Of a DNA stretch of 64,000 bases, positions 1 to 12,046 are shown piece after piece. Under the pieces are notes generated by a model that saw nothing but the letters and a program-made list of their open reading frames with translations, was not told the origin of the DNA and made no database searches. Where the stretch lies: contig OZ020526.1 in NCBI GenBank assembly GCA_963971425.1, positions 3,128,180-3,192,179 on the forward strand, in the 5' to 3' direction. The translations under genes and the position numbers were made by a program. Numbering within the stretch: the first letter of the stretch is position 1; each line of letters opens with the position of its first letter. The DNA comes from Bryoerythrophyllum caledonicum. Taxonomy: Eukaryota > Streptophyta > Bryopsida > Pottiales > Pottiaceae.

Positions 1-688
1 GCAGCTTTCGCTCCAGGAAGCTTCACTGAGGAGTCACACAACACCAGCAGATAAATGATTTCAAATTCAGCAATAACCATAAAAACTGGCATCTAACTAA
101 GATTCCTGAATAAAGAAGCTGGGGAAAAGGGATTCTTTGTGCTCTAGTTTAAGAGCTTTTACAGTTGCGTCCTTTGAGAATGTCAGGAATGGGGCTCTCC
201 TCCTCCGCCTTCTTCTTCTGGCTAATTTCCTTCTTCACATCCTTCTTCACATCCACAACTTCTTCCTGGCAAAAAAGGATTACCTCATAATCAGAAAAGT
301 CAGTTGTGATGAAACCTAAACCTAGTTCTTCCACAACCTTTCCAACCAGAAACTGGATGTATGACCACTCTGCAAGGTGATTATTATCCCCTTGTAAGCT
401 CCAGAAAGAAGCAGTCCACACCACATGAATCGAAACCCAAGAAATTTCATGAAGGAGTCGCAAGAAATTTATGGAAACCCAAGAAAAATTTCAGGAACAG
501 TGGCGAGAAATTTGGTGGGAATTTGGTTGAGGAAAGTGGGATGGTCGTACCGGTTTTTGGATGGGTTGGCCGGAGATGACAGCGGGTTTGGTTGTGGCAG
601 ATTGCGCTGCCGCAGGCTGCTCCCCGCTTGAGAGGCGAGCGATGAGAGTGTCCAGGTGCGCTATGGCGTCGTCGAAGGCGCTCGCCAT
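1..688 (-). CDS. 5' exons of an unrecognised gene, runs off window start
   Basis: I do not recognise this gene. On the minus strand an ATG at 688 opens an exon 688-551 (46 codons, beginning MASAFDDAIAHLDTLIARL) that stops at a GTACGA donor. A second exon can be drawn from 352 to 163. It begins FLVGKVVEELGLGF, has a Lys/Glu-rich stretch (VKKDVKKEISQKKKAEEE) and ends near PIPDILKG. A third exon could start at 25 and leave the window. Frames and phases (0, then 1) close without stops, which supports a real spliced gene, but the product is unknown. The N-terminus is helical and Ala-rich, and the middle is a charged linker. A component of a translation or scaffold complex is only a guess. The telomere-like GGGTTTAGGGTTT at 778-791 lies just upstream of the ATG, as in promoters of other genes here. 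Confidence 0.35.
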
Positions 689-901
689 CGTTGCAAACTC
701 AAACGCAACACCAGCGAGAAAACACAACAGACTTTGAAAGCCAAAGATTGATACCGTGAATCTAGTGTTGGTGTCTGAGGGTTTAGGGTTTAAGGAGGGC
801 TTCGAGTATCCTAAGCCGTTACTGGATGCAAAGGCGTCACGACACTTCGAGGACCATAAACCGTTTCTGTACACAAAGGCGTCATAGCACTTGTGCTTCA
901 G

Positions 902-1127
902 CCCTTAAACGTCAGTCGGGAACCGTGTATACAGGGACGTATCCTACTCTGTAGACTACCCAAAAAGTACTAAAGTCTAGCAAGACTTACACCTTCGGAT
1001 TGAAAATTCTTCAACTAACATCATTTGTTTGGAGGTTATTTCAAAATCTCAACCTTATCATGTTCAAATAGGACGTTATACCTATAGAATATTGTGGTCA
1101 CCAGCGGCACCTTATGACGTTTAAGGG
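902..1127. mobile_element. 226-bp TTAA-type MITE (family A)
   Basis: The ends are inverted repeats, CCCTTAAACGTCA on the left and TGACGTTTAAGGG on the right. The same 226-bp unit recurs at 19786-20011 with nearly identical sequence, and diverged copies lie near 33.2 and 34.5 kb. The right flank is TTGA, a degenerate TTAA. It has no coding capacity. CCC-type ends beside TTAA target sites are known for piggyBac-type elements; assigning this unit to that superfamily is inference. Confidence 0.7.
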
Positions 1128-1131
1128 TTGA

Positions 1132-1507
1132 CCCTTAAAGGTCTGAGAAGCCACATTTGGGTTGCAACATGATGTTTTTTTTAATGTATTTGACATGCAA
1201 GGTGCAAGAATTGATGTATACAATAGTTACAAGAGTTTGTATTTGTCATGTGCCCAATCCAATGATACATGATAGTTATAATTTAGATCATTATTGCACC
1301 TACTCCATGTTTGAGAAGTTGCAAAATGGTCATGTATTCTACATGTATGGTGTTGTATTTGAGCATGATACGGTTCATATATTGAAATGACCTCCAAAAT
1401 GAAAGATTTAAGTTGAAAAAACTTGGATCAAAGGTATTAATACATTTTTGGTATGTTAAGAATAAAATACGTGACTATTGTAGTCCAGTGGTTCATAATT
1501 TTCAAAG
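1132..1507 (-). mobile_element. ~380-bp TTAA-type MITE (family B), older copy
   Basis: It starts CCCTTAAAGGTCTGAGAAGCC directly after the 4-bp TTGA shared with the element to its left, and ends near TTAACC at 1508. Its sequence is the reverse complement of the 385-bp element in the Rab6 intron (22550-22934), with several small differences, so it is an older copy. The two MITEs are butted end to end. No protein is encoded. Confidence 0.65.
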
Positions 1508-2772
1508 TTAACCAAATTAACCTTAAGTGAGCCCACCTAACCATATCATTTCCAAGGAATTTTATTGTGTGTCAAACAATCTAAATCTATGAACAATACA
1601 TACTCAATACCTCAACACATCTGGGAGGATGGCTTCCCCGGTACCTAAGTGACCGATAACAAATAACTACAATTATTTACTTTAAACTATGTTGAGCGTC
1701 AGAGTAGTTTTCCGGTAAGTTTTTACAGTGCTCGGAAAGTGAATGCCCTCCGTTCTAACAGTCAAGAGGCCACAACCCCCACAACCTAACTCTACACCAT
1801 GAAAGAGTTAATAGGTTGTAGCTAGTTCACCGGCCCTCACAATTAATTGGAAACAACCCGAGAAACAGTCCCGGTAAATTGATCACGCAAAGCCGGATTC
1901 CAACTACAACTACACTCAATGAATCAAGTAGAGAAGATGCAAGAATCGCAATAATTTAGTGCTAAGTAATTCACATAAGCAAGACAATTTTCCACGGGGA
2001 TCAAGGGATCTCATCCGTAATAAAGGTAGAAAACCGGGCATACTACAGACTCAGGCTTAGCCGGGATCTCTCTCGGTGTACCAAGAGAAGGGATATCACC
2101 CGTCCTCTCCACCAATCCAAACACTTCCCACCTAAGGGATGCTATCATAAATAGCAATGGACTTCCCGGATACTATCCGACAAGCAACTCTACCTGGTCC
2201 AACCGATATAGGATTTGAAGTAGATCCCGGATCTTACTCCACCATCTAGCCTGGATATCATAATCCCTCCGGAAGCCTCAACTCACATTCAATCACATAA
2301 CACTCAATAAGCCACAACCTTGCACATCCTAGCAAAGATTCATTAGGAGGACTCAACTTCCTCCCTTTTTACTCACAGAAGCTCAACAATGACTCTAGAC
2401 ACAAGCAGAGCAACAAAGAAAAGAGTATTTAAACAAGAGTCCAATGCTCCTTAGGTACACAAAGGTCACTAGCTACCCTCCAAAAACAAGATCCACAAAA
2501 GATGGGAAATGGCATCTAGATCCTAGAATTGAGGGTTGCCTAGTCACCAGTGGATTACCGGTTAGGCCGGTAAATCGGAAGACTTCCAGTCTGAGACCGA
2601 TAAAAAAATACTTTTACAATAGTAGGTAGCTGGAGAATTCACTCAAGTGGTAGTGATCGGGTGCACAATGGGGCACCATTGACATCACTACTCCCACCCT
2701 ATTGTTAATCTACCGCACCTACAACATCTTTTCAACAGATACGATCAATCCACAATAACATATGAAATAGGC
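1508..2772. other. non-coding flank of the 2.8-4.3 kb element relic
   Basis: There is no supportable gene. The sequence is rich in CCGG and ACCGG words (for example ccggatactatccg near 2166) and contains no long ORF. It probably belongs to the same old mobile element as the adjacent minus-strand ORF, acting as its 3' untranslated or terminal region. That link rests on adjacency and similar composition only. Confidence 0.3.
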
Positions 2773-4332
2773 TCATCTAGAAGACTTATCCAAAAGAGTG
2801 GACTTATCTTCCAGTAGATCCATGGGAGGATTGACTGGAAGATTGGGAGTATCCACGAGTACATAGTCAAGAAAATCCATCGGAAGGTTGGAAGTCTCAA
2901 TCGAGAGGTCTACCGGTAGATTGGGAGTATCTACCAGTGTATTGAGAGTATCCACCGATATATGAGAAGTCTCCACCGGATCAACAAGCAAAGCTACGAG
3001 AGACCTAACCAAAGAATCTGTTCGTGAGAAAGAAAGATCAACCGGTTCTTTCCTGGGAGGATTCACCGAGAGACCTCGTTGTCTCTAATAGACTTTCATA
3101 CCCCACTCCTTGGAAGATGGAGAATCCGCTCTACTCACTGGACATTGAAGGGGTGGATCATCATCTTCTGAAGAAAGAGAACTGATATAGATAAACCTTC
3201 TCTTCTTCCGAGTTGGGTTCCGATTTTGCATTGGTACGGTGACACTCATCTGTCCAGCAAGTAGCTTGGTTAGTGCCACCATAGTGTCATGTGTCTTGAC
3301 CTTCGTGTCAAGACCGTGCTCCTTCTCGGATATCCGGAGATCCTTCTTCACTTTGATTAACTGTTCCCAGACCTCCTAGACTGCAGTTAAAATGTCTTCG
3401 GTGTTTTCTACTCCAAACACTTTCCGGAGAGCCCTCTGAAGACTCCTTGCCTCCAGAAGTTCCATCTCCATGTGTTAGACATCCCGGGTCACATCTCGGG
3501 AGAACTTAGCTATGTTCTCCATCAGTGTGGGATTCTTGGATGACCGAGGCCCCTAGCGGTGGATTTCCCGGTGAGACCGGAATGACCTACCATCATTCAA
3601 GAATGAACACCATGATGACGCCTCTTGTTGGTTTGCCGGTAGCGCCAACCGTACTTTAGTATATTGGAGAAAGGCCTGGGGAGCATGGTCCTAGGAAACC
3701 ATACCTTGCCTCCAAGTCCTCTTTTCTTCCGGTTCCAGACAATCATAATACTCATACAAATGCATGAGGTATGGAGTCAAGAAAGTCTTGGAACATCCAC
3801 CTTGTTGAATTGTCCGAAGCTGTGGCAAAAACGCTGCTTCCAATAAAAATCCTTAGCCCAGGAAGGAATCTTCGAAGAATGCCTCTATGCAGGTTGTGGC
3901 CAGCCGTGTTGTGATTCTTTCATGTCGGTTGGGATGGAAGATTGGATTTAAAAATTCTATCACCCTCCTCAACTAGTTGTTCGTGAATTGATCACTCTGG
4001 TAGCACTCCGATATGCCGTAGGAGTTTTGATAAGTGCTTATCCAGCAACTTCCAGTTGACTTTGGGCGTCCATCCCTCCTCTTCTTGAAAATAATATACA
4101 TTACGCCATAGTTCTCTAGTCCATGTCGGAGATTAGCCCAGTAAACTCCCTGGGGTGTCCCGGGAGGTAGCAATTCTGCATCCGCATATCCCTTTTGGAA
4201 GACCCAAGGTTTCTCGTATAGTCCTATACAACTCATTTGAGTGAGATCTTCAACCAACTCTTTTCCTTACTTCGTCACCTTCGACTTCTTAAGATCAATA
4301 TTGGAGAGCTTCAATGTCACCGGAGGAGTCAT
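2773..4332 (-). pseudogene. decayed transposon-type ORF, about 520 codons, stops but no frameshift
   Basis: Reading the minus strand from the ATG at 4332 (MTPPVTLKLSNIDLKKSKVTK), one frame stays coding-like to 2773 but is cut by about eight in-frame TAA/TAG stops (for example near 4270, 3973, 3849, 3684, 3555, 3477, 3379 and 3085). No frameshift is needed. Readable blocks include a Pro/Tyr-rich N-terminal domain, a helical segment with SKTFLTPYLMHLYEYYDCLE, a predicted coiled-coil stretch (MELLEARSLQRALRKVFG), a basic-acidic patch (RKKRRFIYISSLSSEDDD) and a C-terminal repeat of VDTPNLPVD-like units. I cannot name the family. The size, repeat-rich setting and absence of introns fit a gag-like or plant mobile-element protein. 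Confidence 0.5.
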
Positions 4333-5157
4333 GTTGTCCAGAATAGACTAACTGCGGGATGTGCCTATACTTCCACCAATCGCCGTACCAACTTATCACA
4401 ATTTCCGGTCCAGCCCGGAAAACACAATATACCAGGCAACCGGTGTACTTTTCTCTAGAACACTTTTCTAGATTAATGTGGATGTAGGCATGTCACACAT
4501 CTAGAAACACGACTAACAAAACAAAATAACAATTAACCACTTAAAGCCAAAGAGATGACTATGCTAAGAAAACAAGAATTTTTAAAAGGGGTTTTCCAAG
4601 AGACCAGAGAGACTGGGAAAAAGATAGAAAATTTTGGCAAGACTACAAAAAGGGGAAGAATAGGAAGAACACAAAAGAAGACTTGCCACAAGGCCGGGAT
4701 AATGGAAAATAAATGATGGGACAAAGAGTAGACGCATTAGTAACGAGAATTCAAGATCTAGGACGTACGAGGTCTAAGTAGAGTCTACCGGGAGATTTTT
4801 CTCTAGACCGGAAAGAAGGCAACCAAAATTCACCTCGAGAAAAGGAAAATGAGAAGAGATCTTATAAACGAAGAAGTTGTACGAATGAGAAAAATCCATC
4901 AATTGACAAGAATCACCTTGTTCACAATTCTTGCCACCTCCTTGTTACATCCGCAACTTCATTATAATCATGGTTTAGTCTCTGAATCTTCTCGCTGCGG
5001 TTGTGAACCTCCTTGCACCACCTCCACGCCTAGTAATTGCCACCCCCTTTGTGTCTGAAACCGCATCGGCCATAATCTTCCACAAACCCTAGTTTGCAAA
5101 ATTCAAACTCTAGGTTGCAAATTCAAATCTTAGGTGGTTGCAACTATCCTTCCACCT
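4333..5157. other. no gene seen; probable 5' part of the old element
   Basis: Only short chance ORFs are present. The stretch lies upstream of the minus-strand relic ORF and shares its CCGG-rich wording. A run of purine-rich sequence lies at 4550-4700. No promoter or terminal repeat could be defined. Confidence 0.25.
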
Positions 5158-5371
5158 TCCTTCTTCCTCTTCTTCTTCTTCTTCTTCCTCTTCGCGCATT
5201 CCTGCCCACTGCCGTCTGCTCACGTACTGTGCTCCTCGCGCTCACGTGCTGTGTTCCTCCTCGCTCACGTACCATGCTCCCCTTCGCTCACGTATTGTAC
5301 TCCCATTTGCTCACGTACTGTGCTCCTTGCGCTCATGTACCGTGCTCCTCCCTTGTGCTCGTACCCGATTG
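5158..5371. repeat. TTC microsatellite followed by 23-bp minisatellite
   Basis: A (TTC)n tract at 5159-5193 is followed by about six to seven copies of a 22-24 bp unit, gctcacgtactgtgctcctc. Units start at 5218, 5240, 5263, 5286, 5309 and 5331, with a degenerate one near 5353. All three plus-strand frames stay open across it because the unit lacks stops, which makes several artificial ORFs that I do not treat as genes. Confidence 0.85.
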
Positions 5372-6231
5372 ATGTTGCTGCTACCCGGCTGATACTACTA
5401 TCCGGTTGATATCCAGGTTTAGCTCGGGTATCAATTTTTTTTTTAAATTAAAAAAAAATTGTTTTTTTTTGTTTTTTTCTCCTTTTTATCTTTTCCTTTA
5501 ATATAAAATTTAAACTCCTATTCTTTTTAATAAGAGTTTAAGTCTCTAACGAACACTAAACTAAAAAAAAGAAATCTAAACAATTAGAAAGAAAAACTAC
5601 AACCAATCTATCCATCTATAAAAAGCTTTGACTAACTAATTTAGTCCAAGTAGTGATTTGGATCCTTTTCCCAGAGATTCCTCCCGGGCATGCTTTTTAG
5701 GTTATACCTGGTAAAACTTGGTTTTTTTAAGGTCTGGTTATTATCACCATTATAGCACTAATTAGCTAGTTAAGCATTCTCCCACTTTCACTAACTACTA
5801 TTCAATCTACTTCTATGCAATATTAACTACTTTGCCGATTATCCAAACTAAAAATCACAATTTTAGCTAATTTTTTGGGTAGTTTCAGACTCCTACAGTG
5901 ACCGTATATATGGTCCTCCATTGACCTTTAAGGGTTAATAATGAGTAGGAGGTGCAGTAAGGTAAACCCCGCATACCCAATAACTTAAGCAATGTGCATA
6001 TAGCAATAGTAACACATCTTTTTTCAGTGCTAGCCAATAGAATTACAATTCCAACCCAAGTGATTTCATATTTTTTTGATGAGATGTGAATCGGTTATGA
6101 ACTTTTAAAGTGGGCTGCCATGTTTTAGCCAGTGGCCACCAGTAGGTATCCCTCTTAAGTGCCGACCAAAAGTAAGGGATTCCCACTAAAAACAAACCTC
6201 CAACAAGTTTATACATTATGTGTTGTTTAAA
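5372..6231. other. AT-rich intergenic stretch with a solo MITE end
   Basis: Poly-T/poly-A tracts lie at 5428-5480. At 5898-5938 the sequence is the reverse complement of a family B MITE end (gaccgtatatatggtcctcc ... acctttaagggttaa), a solitary terminus with no partner nearby. No gene was seen. Confidence 0.5.
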
Positions 6232-7120
6232 CCCCTAAAGGCCCAAGGCATTTTCACACCAAAAACACTTCAAAACTGCTCGTTCTCGTGCAATGAGCAA
6301 GGAGGGCAACAAAAAACTTGTATTTCTTCATCTAACCGTAGGATCCCAATTAAGACTCATTAAGTAACATCCTCAGAAAATTTCATAAACTTTAACCGCA
6401 CGGATTGAAAGATTATAATGTTTGAAGTAGAGAAAACCGTCCATTTTCTTCCATGCCTTAGTGGATTAGCAGACTTTGACTTCACTTGGTGTTTATTGTA
6501 CTACACAAGGTCTAAATGCATTACCATCATGTTAATCATGATGTTATTTCCTTGCACACCAATTTTTAGAGGTAGAAAAGGGGTGTAGCATATTCAAAAC
6601 AATAGTGCAAGGAGTAGAGGTTTGAAAATTGCCAATTTGAGTTTTATTTTTTGTGTACTAAATATATTTTAGATTGATAATCCAAACGGTCAATAAGAAG
6701 GTTTACACCACATCTTTCACTTGAAAAAATAAATTTTACAAAATATCAATATCTCTAAGTTTCGGAACTTTTTTTAATACCTTGCCCGACAATGTGTGAC
6801 AAATGTGTGCAAATGTTTGACTTGAATAGATGTGCTATTTTCACTAGAGAGAAGATTTTTTTTGACAACATGAAAGGAAATAATAGTACTTGCTACTATT
6901 GAAAATCTCACATTTAATAGAGTGTTCTAGTAGAAGTTTTTGGAGTTCAATGAAGTGCCCGCTCTCCCTATTTGAAATTCAAAACACTACAGTATAACTT
7001 TCTCATTTTTTTGTAATGTTCATCTAGAGTATAAATTTCAAAAAGGAATGTTATAATTGACGCCAAAGGGACCTACCCAAATCTTCAAAGTCCCCCGAGG
7101 AAACTCTTGGGCCTTTAGGG
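6232..7120. mobile_element. 889-bp non-autonomous TIR element (family C)
   Basis: It is bounded by CCCCTAAAGGCCCAAG at the left and CTTGGGCCTTTAGGG at the right. The interior has no significant ORF but closely matches other copies at 38805-39729 (complete), 25420-25945 and 31340-31990 (partial). Shared blocks include the one around cttcacttggtgt and the ggtcaataagaaggttt stretch. The target-site sequence here is unclear (TTAA on the left, ATTA on the right). Confidence 0.75.
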
Positions 7121-8590
7121 ATTATAGTGGCTTGTACGGATTGGATATTTGGGAGCGTATAAGGCTTAACTAAATTGAACTTAGCCTAAATCTAAATCTC
7201 CATACTGCCCTACACATCCCTCAAAGTACTATCCATTGAATACCTTTGGAGGATATTGAATACCTTTGGAGGATAAAGTGACACATCATTTAATATTCAA
7301 TGAAGTAAGAGAATGATAAATCATGGTACACAATATCTCACTTTGAACAAAGTAATTCTTCATCAAATAAATTATCCAAAAATAGAACTTCCATCACTCC
7401 ATTAATTATTCTATTTAATGGTAGTTTCAAATTTAAAGCAATCACTTTGTGTATAATCTCATAATTTATGATTCTCAATCAACGAGCACCTTCATTATGA
7501 TAATTACATCAAGAAAATGATGTGAAATCAATACAAAGTATATACGCTTCTAGAATCTATATGGATGGTATTTACTTCTATTTTAAAGTAGACCATACCA
7601 TTTATATAAAAAACAATATCAACTCAATCCCTCTAGATCATATGGTAAAAACACCATGTAAAAATTATATGCAATCTTCTTCAATATTAAAATTATATGT
7701 ACGATATGAAAAAAAAATTATATGGCAATAATAAATACTACAGTTATATGGATTCAAAAAACCATATAGTATTTTGTTCAAGTTTTATATTTTCCGTATA
7801 AGTGTACTCTCATATAACATGTATGGAATACATTTAATATACCAAAAATTTGATGAAATATGACATTTGAACTTCGTTGGGGCCAGTATGCGACAAAGGG
7901 GAAGCCACAACTAAAGTGCATACACGGTCCTCAGTACTTAACACCAGCAACAAAGCCGAAGCGTCTAAAGGAGCTCCTGTCCGGAACAAGGATTGCCCAC
8001 AAAGATCAATATTAGTTGTCACAAATGTAGTACGTATAAATGTAGTATGAAAAAGCTAATAAATGTAATATGAAGCTAATAAAAAGCTTATGAATGTAAT
8101 TAGCCATAAAAAGCTAGTAAATATAATTAGCCAGAAAAACCTAGTAAAGATCCAAGGCTTCTCAAAATAGTGATTCCAAGACTTTTCAACGCCGACTAAA
8201 CAAAACCAAAAACAAACTCAATCCACGCAGAATCATATACAATAATACCTTACTTTCCACACATGAAATCACTGCCTAAAGACTCCAATTTAGAGCAAAC
8301 AAAAAAAACAAACAAAAAAATCACATCCGAATCAGACTTGTATTTAAAATGAGCGCTCAAAATCACCACCTGTTGTACATAAACTTTTCCCATGTCCCAT
8401 GGCGCTCTTATCTAAAAGAAGAAAAGCAAACAGCTTCTGATAAACCACAAGAAAATCCAACTACTTTCCCACTCATTCAAGGTGTGATTTGCTTCCAACA
8501 ACACTTGGGGAATGGATCATTCCAGAAAACACCTGATTTCTCTCCCTCGTTACCATGTACAGTTTATAAGAGAAAAGGACAACATCATGA
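7121..8590. other. AT-rich intergenic DNA, no gene
   Basis: Only short ORFs caused by low complexity are present. A direct repeat gaatacctttggaggata occurs twice at about 7238-7275. Around 8030-8150 a short unit (aatgtaatatgaagctaataaaaagct-like) is repeated imperfectly four times. The 3' UTR of the OSB gene probably occupies the last few hundred bases. Confidence 0.4.
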
Positions 8591-10755
8591 TCAGAAATCC
8601 TTGAAATCCGCTCCGGAGAAAAGGTTTGATTGCCTGTTTTGGTTGGTGCGTCCGCCATTTGTGATGAACTCCTGCTTCGCCTTCTCCAGCTTCTCCAGCT
8701 GCAGAGGCACCCATGAGGGCGTCCTCTTGCTCACAATCCACAGGGCCTCGTTGGTGGTCTTGTGCTTGAAGTCCGGAGACTTTGGACTAGGCTGCAACAA
8801 TGGGGCAAAACACTTGTCAGCGAAAAACAACACAAACATCATCCCGAGAGAGGAGCTCTTCCTGTATTTGTTTGTAGAGGGATCCATGACATCTACTACC
8901 ATTTCGGTACTCTTTCCAAGTGGATTGAAAACTAAGGAGTTCAGAGCAAGAACAATATGCTCAGACTAATTGCAACAACAGGAAACACAGTGTTGTTAGA
9001 ATTGAATGAGAACAACAACTGGAGAAACAGCAGAACAACATGGAAGAATTGAGTGACTTGGTACCTTCTTAGCCCGGTTATCCCACCAGTGATCTGGGTC
9101 GGAAAAGTAAGCATTCCAGAGCTTCTCAGTTTCCGCATTCGCTGCTGCGTACATGTTCGCTCTTGCAGCTACAACATCATCACCACAGCGTTTATGATAA
9201 TTCAAAAAATCAATATTGGAAAGTTTAGAAAACTCGAGTTCAACCAAAACTTAAATAAGATAAGCCCCTCTTTTGAGTAGATGAACCCAGCTTTAAGTGA
9301 TCGTCTTGGAGTTTTGGGCTTCAACCAATTCAATATAGTTATAAAACACACAACCATCTAATCTAATCAGACTATACCAGGACGAGACTGTGATTGACTG
9401 GGACGTGATTGAGTCCAGGGCGACGCGGTACTACGACCACTTTGTGCACTGCTTGTCGAATTCCGATTACCTTCCACAAAGTGCACATTATTCACCACCA
9501 CCTGAAACAGCAAGAGCGAAAAAACCAGTCAAGATATCAACTCACATCAGAACCAGCCTTCAAAAAGCATCTTTAACACATATCAGACCACTCCACATGG
9601 ACAGGCAAATTAGTTAGTAAAGAACTTAACCGAAGTAAAGTAACCAGTGGCCAACATCCTCATTACGGAGTTACAACCAACAGCTGTGCTCATCATTATG
9701 GCGTTGTGCTCACCCGCGCTGTCCTCTGACTCACATCGCCCTTCATAAACGTGTCCACCATCATTCGCCCTGTGACATAAACCTGGTCCCCTTTCTTCAG
9801 GTGATGCCCTGCAATCTCAGCGAGCGAGTCCCAGAACTCCATCTCGAACCTGCAAAACAAACAGCCAAAACACAATCCGTTTCATGATCTTACTCAATCC
9901 ACCATAAATCCTGATGGTGTTTCGGTTTCCATTACCTGGCCCTTGTACAGAAGGTGTTTCCTATGACAAAAAGCCGAGGGTAACAACCTACTAAAACTTG
10001 TAGCACTCCAATTGCATTTATATTGAACGAAAACAACACAATTCACTCATAACTGTAGATTCTATAACCTGGCATCGAAATCCTACAACAAAAGCAGAAG
10101 AGCAAAGCTTACAACAACATAGAGCGATCATACAAACGAAGATCACAATTCATACCAGCATGTCGGCTCTTGTGCAGATGGCGTTATCCACAACAAAAGC
10201 AGAAGAGCGAAACCTACAAAACTATACCATATTCCACTCCAACCGCAAAATTGATGAAACAACAATCACAAACCACATCCACCATATGGTTTAGGTTTGG
10301 GGTTTAGGGTTTAGGTTGACATACCAGCTGGGAGGGTCGTCCTTCTTGAGGGAATTGCGCACCACGGCCAAACTGGCGTTGGCCACCACTTTGCCCGTAT
10401 CCAAGTACTTGACATCCACGTCGCGGCCCACATGCCCAATCAAGTGCACCGTGTTGGCCATCTCCTTGGACCACGGCACGCTGCTCGGCCGCGGGAACTC
10501 CGTGCTGCTGTCCACCTCCACCTCGTGCCCGTCGAACCCCACCTCCGACCGCCACTGCGGGGAGGACGAGTAGCACCGCCTCCGCACCACGGAAGAAGAA
10601 GGAGCGCAGACTCCAACTCGGAACGCCTTCAGGGTTACCCCGCGAGTAAACGCGCGTGAAAACATCATCGACGAGGAAGATGAAGAAGTTGAGCAGCGGG
10701 TTATTGCTGCTGTGGATACTGCTCGTGCCACGACCGCCGTCTGCGCTACTGCCAT
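8591..10755 (-). CDS. OSB: organellar single-stranded DNA-binding protein with PDF motif (OSB family)
   Basis: Five exons close in one frame (331 aa): 10755-10325, 9849-9714, 9501-9378, 9168-9065 and 8791-8591. The first exon gives a Ser/Arg-rich N-terminus with few acidic residues, as expected for an organelle-targeting peptide, then the start of the OB fold (MANTVHLIGHVGRDVDVKYL). Exon 2 carries WFEMEFWDSLAEIA and GDQVYVTGRMMVDTF, and exon 3 VVVNNVHFVEG. Exons 4 and 5 form the plant-specific C-terminal motif: LWNAYFSDPDHWWDNRAKK joined to SPDFKHKTTNEALWI. OSB proteins bind single-stranded organelle DNA and limit illegitimate recombination in plant mitochondria or plastids. The exon 2 donor could instead lie seven codons earlier at a GTGAGT without a frame change. 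An upstream in-frame ORF runs to 11031, but the ATG at 10755 is the sensible start. The gene is head to head with HisRS. Confidence 0.92.
10289..10317. repeat. interstitial telomere-like repeat in OSB intron 1
   Basis: The string ggtttaggtttggggtttagggtttaggtt lies just inside the first OSB intron, next to the donor. It is four imperfect plant telomere units (TTTAGGG). Such telo-boxes are common at the 5' ends of plant translation and replication genes. Confidence 0.7.
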
Positions 10756-10801
10756 GGCGGTTTGATTCCTGGAAAAAGAATTGGCCGAAAAACGAATCAG
10801 C

Positions 10802-11075
10802 GGAAACTTTTCAGGCTCTGAGACGATTCGTTGAACCCTAAACCAGTTCGAGACACTTCTTCTTAAGGTAGGCGCAATCCGTGTCAGAGATTCATGCCCT
10901 AATGCGAACAAAACCTCGCGGCAAGCTGAGGTACGCCATTTTTCCAAGAAATTCTCAAGCTCTGAGACGCTTCCTTTAACCCTAAACCAGCTCAGAAGCA
11001 CTCTCCTTCTCAAGCCAAAGCGCAAAATCATTCCAAGATAGGTGCAAGGGAAGTCAGAAGTTCATAGCCGAGACT
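10802..11075. repeat. tandem duplication upstream of OSB
   Basis: Two copies about 146 bp apart share ctctgagacg, the aaccctaaaccag telo-box, and a ggtaggcgcaa/gataggtgcaa segment. Both copies are open in the OSB frame on the minus strand, and the translated copies resemble each other (SWFRVKGSVSELENF and NWFRVQRIVSEPEKF). Confidence 0.65.
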
Positions 11076-12046
11076 GACAAAAGCAGAGTAGCACAATCTT
11101 TCCACTGTTGAAGCCAGAGAAGAGATGCAATCAGGTAACACACATCAGTCAAGAAGCGAATGCGAAATCGCATAGCGAATAATCCACAAAGTAGAAGAAG
11201 AGACACAATTTGCGGTGCATGTCAAAGCTGCACATCTTACAAGATCAGCTCCGAGACCTGGACTCCCTGGTTGACTTCCTCAATCGAAAATCGAGAAGAA
11301 AAACAGACCTGGTGATGGCTTGCGAGTGAAGTAGCCTTGATCACATGGACGCGAAACCGAGAAGATGAAGTGACGACGACGCAATAGGGTTTGAATACTA
11401 TTTTGCGGTGTTGTTGATACTGAGGTGATATCTGGGTCACCACCCTCGGGTGTGTGATCCACTGGCGTTGCACTTAGGGCTGCTCCGTTCTCGAACACCA
11501 CAGACACAACCCGCTGCAAGTTTCCTCCATAGCCAGCACACAATTGGAGGGGTTCGTGGCGTCACAGTTGCGCTTCAACCCACTCCACTATTCGATCGGT
11601 AAGCGCGGCCGCCACTCTCAGGATTTGGGAGGAGTCAGAGGGTTTTTTGGGGGTTTCAAGGGGTTTAGGGTTTCGTGTGGTGCTGGATCAGAGAAGCGAG
11701 CTTGGTCTGGTACTCACTCTGGTTCGGAGTCGGTCGTCTAAGCCGCGTGACGGATGGTTTCTGGGAGTGCACTGAGATGGGTTTAGGGTTTAGGGTTTTT
11801 GCTGTTTCTGCGATGGTTAGGACGAGTTTCGATGTTTCGGTGGGGTCGTCGTTGTCTGCCATCGTGACATTGTGTGCGATGTAGTACATTAAGCGGTTCC
11901 CGGATCTGCGACTTGCAGAGTTTTAGAAATTGTCGCGGTGTTGCCATTTGACTGGGTCAGAGGAGTCGCACTGATGGTGTCTGGAGTGCGCAATTAGGGT
12001 TTCTCGTCTCAGGCAACGAAATGCTCTTCGGAAGAAGAGTATGTTT

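Noticed and set aside
5094..5409. Three overlapping ORFs of 84-92 codons on the plus strand
   Set aside because: They are three frames of the same TTC tract and 23-bp minisatellite, which lacks stops. Composition is Leu/Cys/Ser-rich noise.
8349..8969. 206-codon plus-strand ORF
   Set aside because: It is antisense to the last OSB exon and its flank. OSB exon 5 on the minus strand carries the conserved PDF motif.
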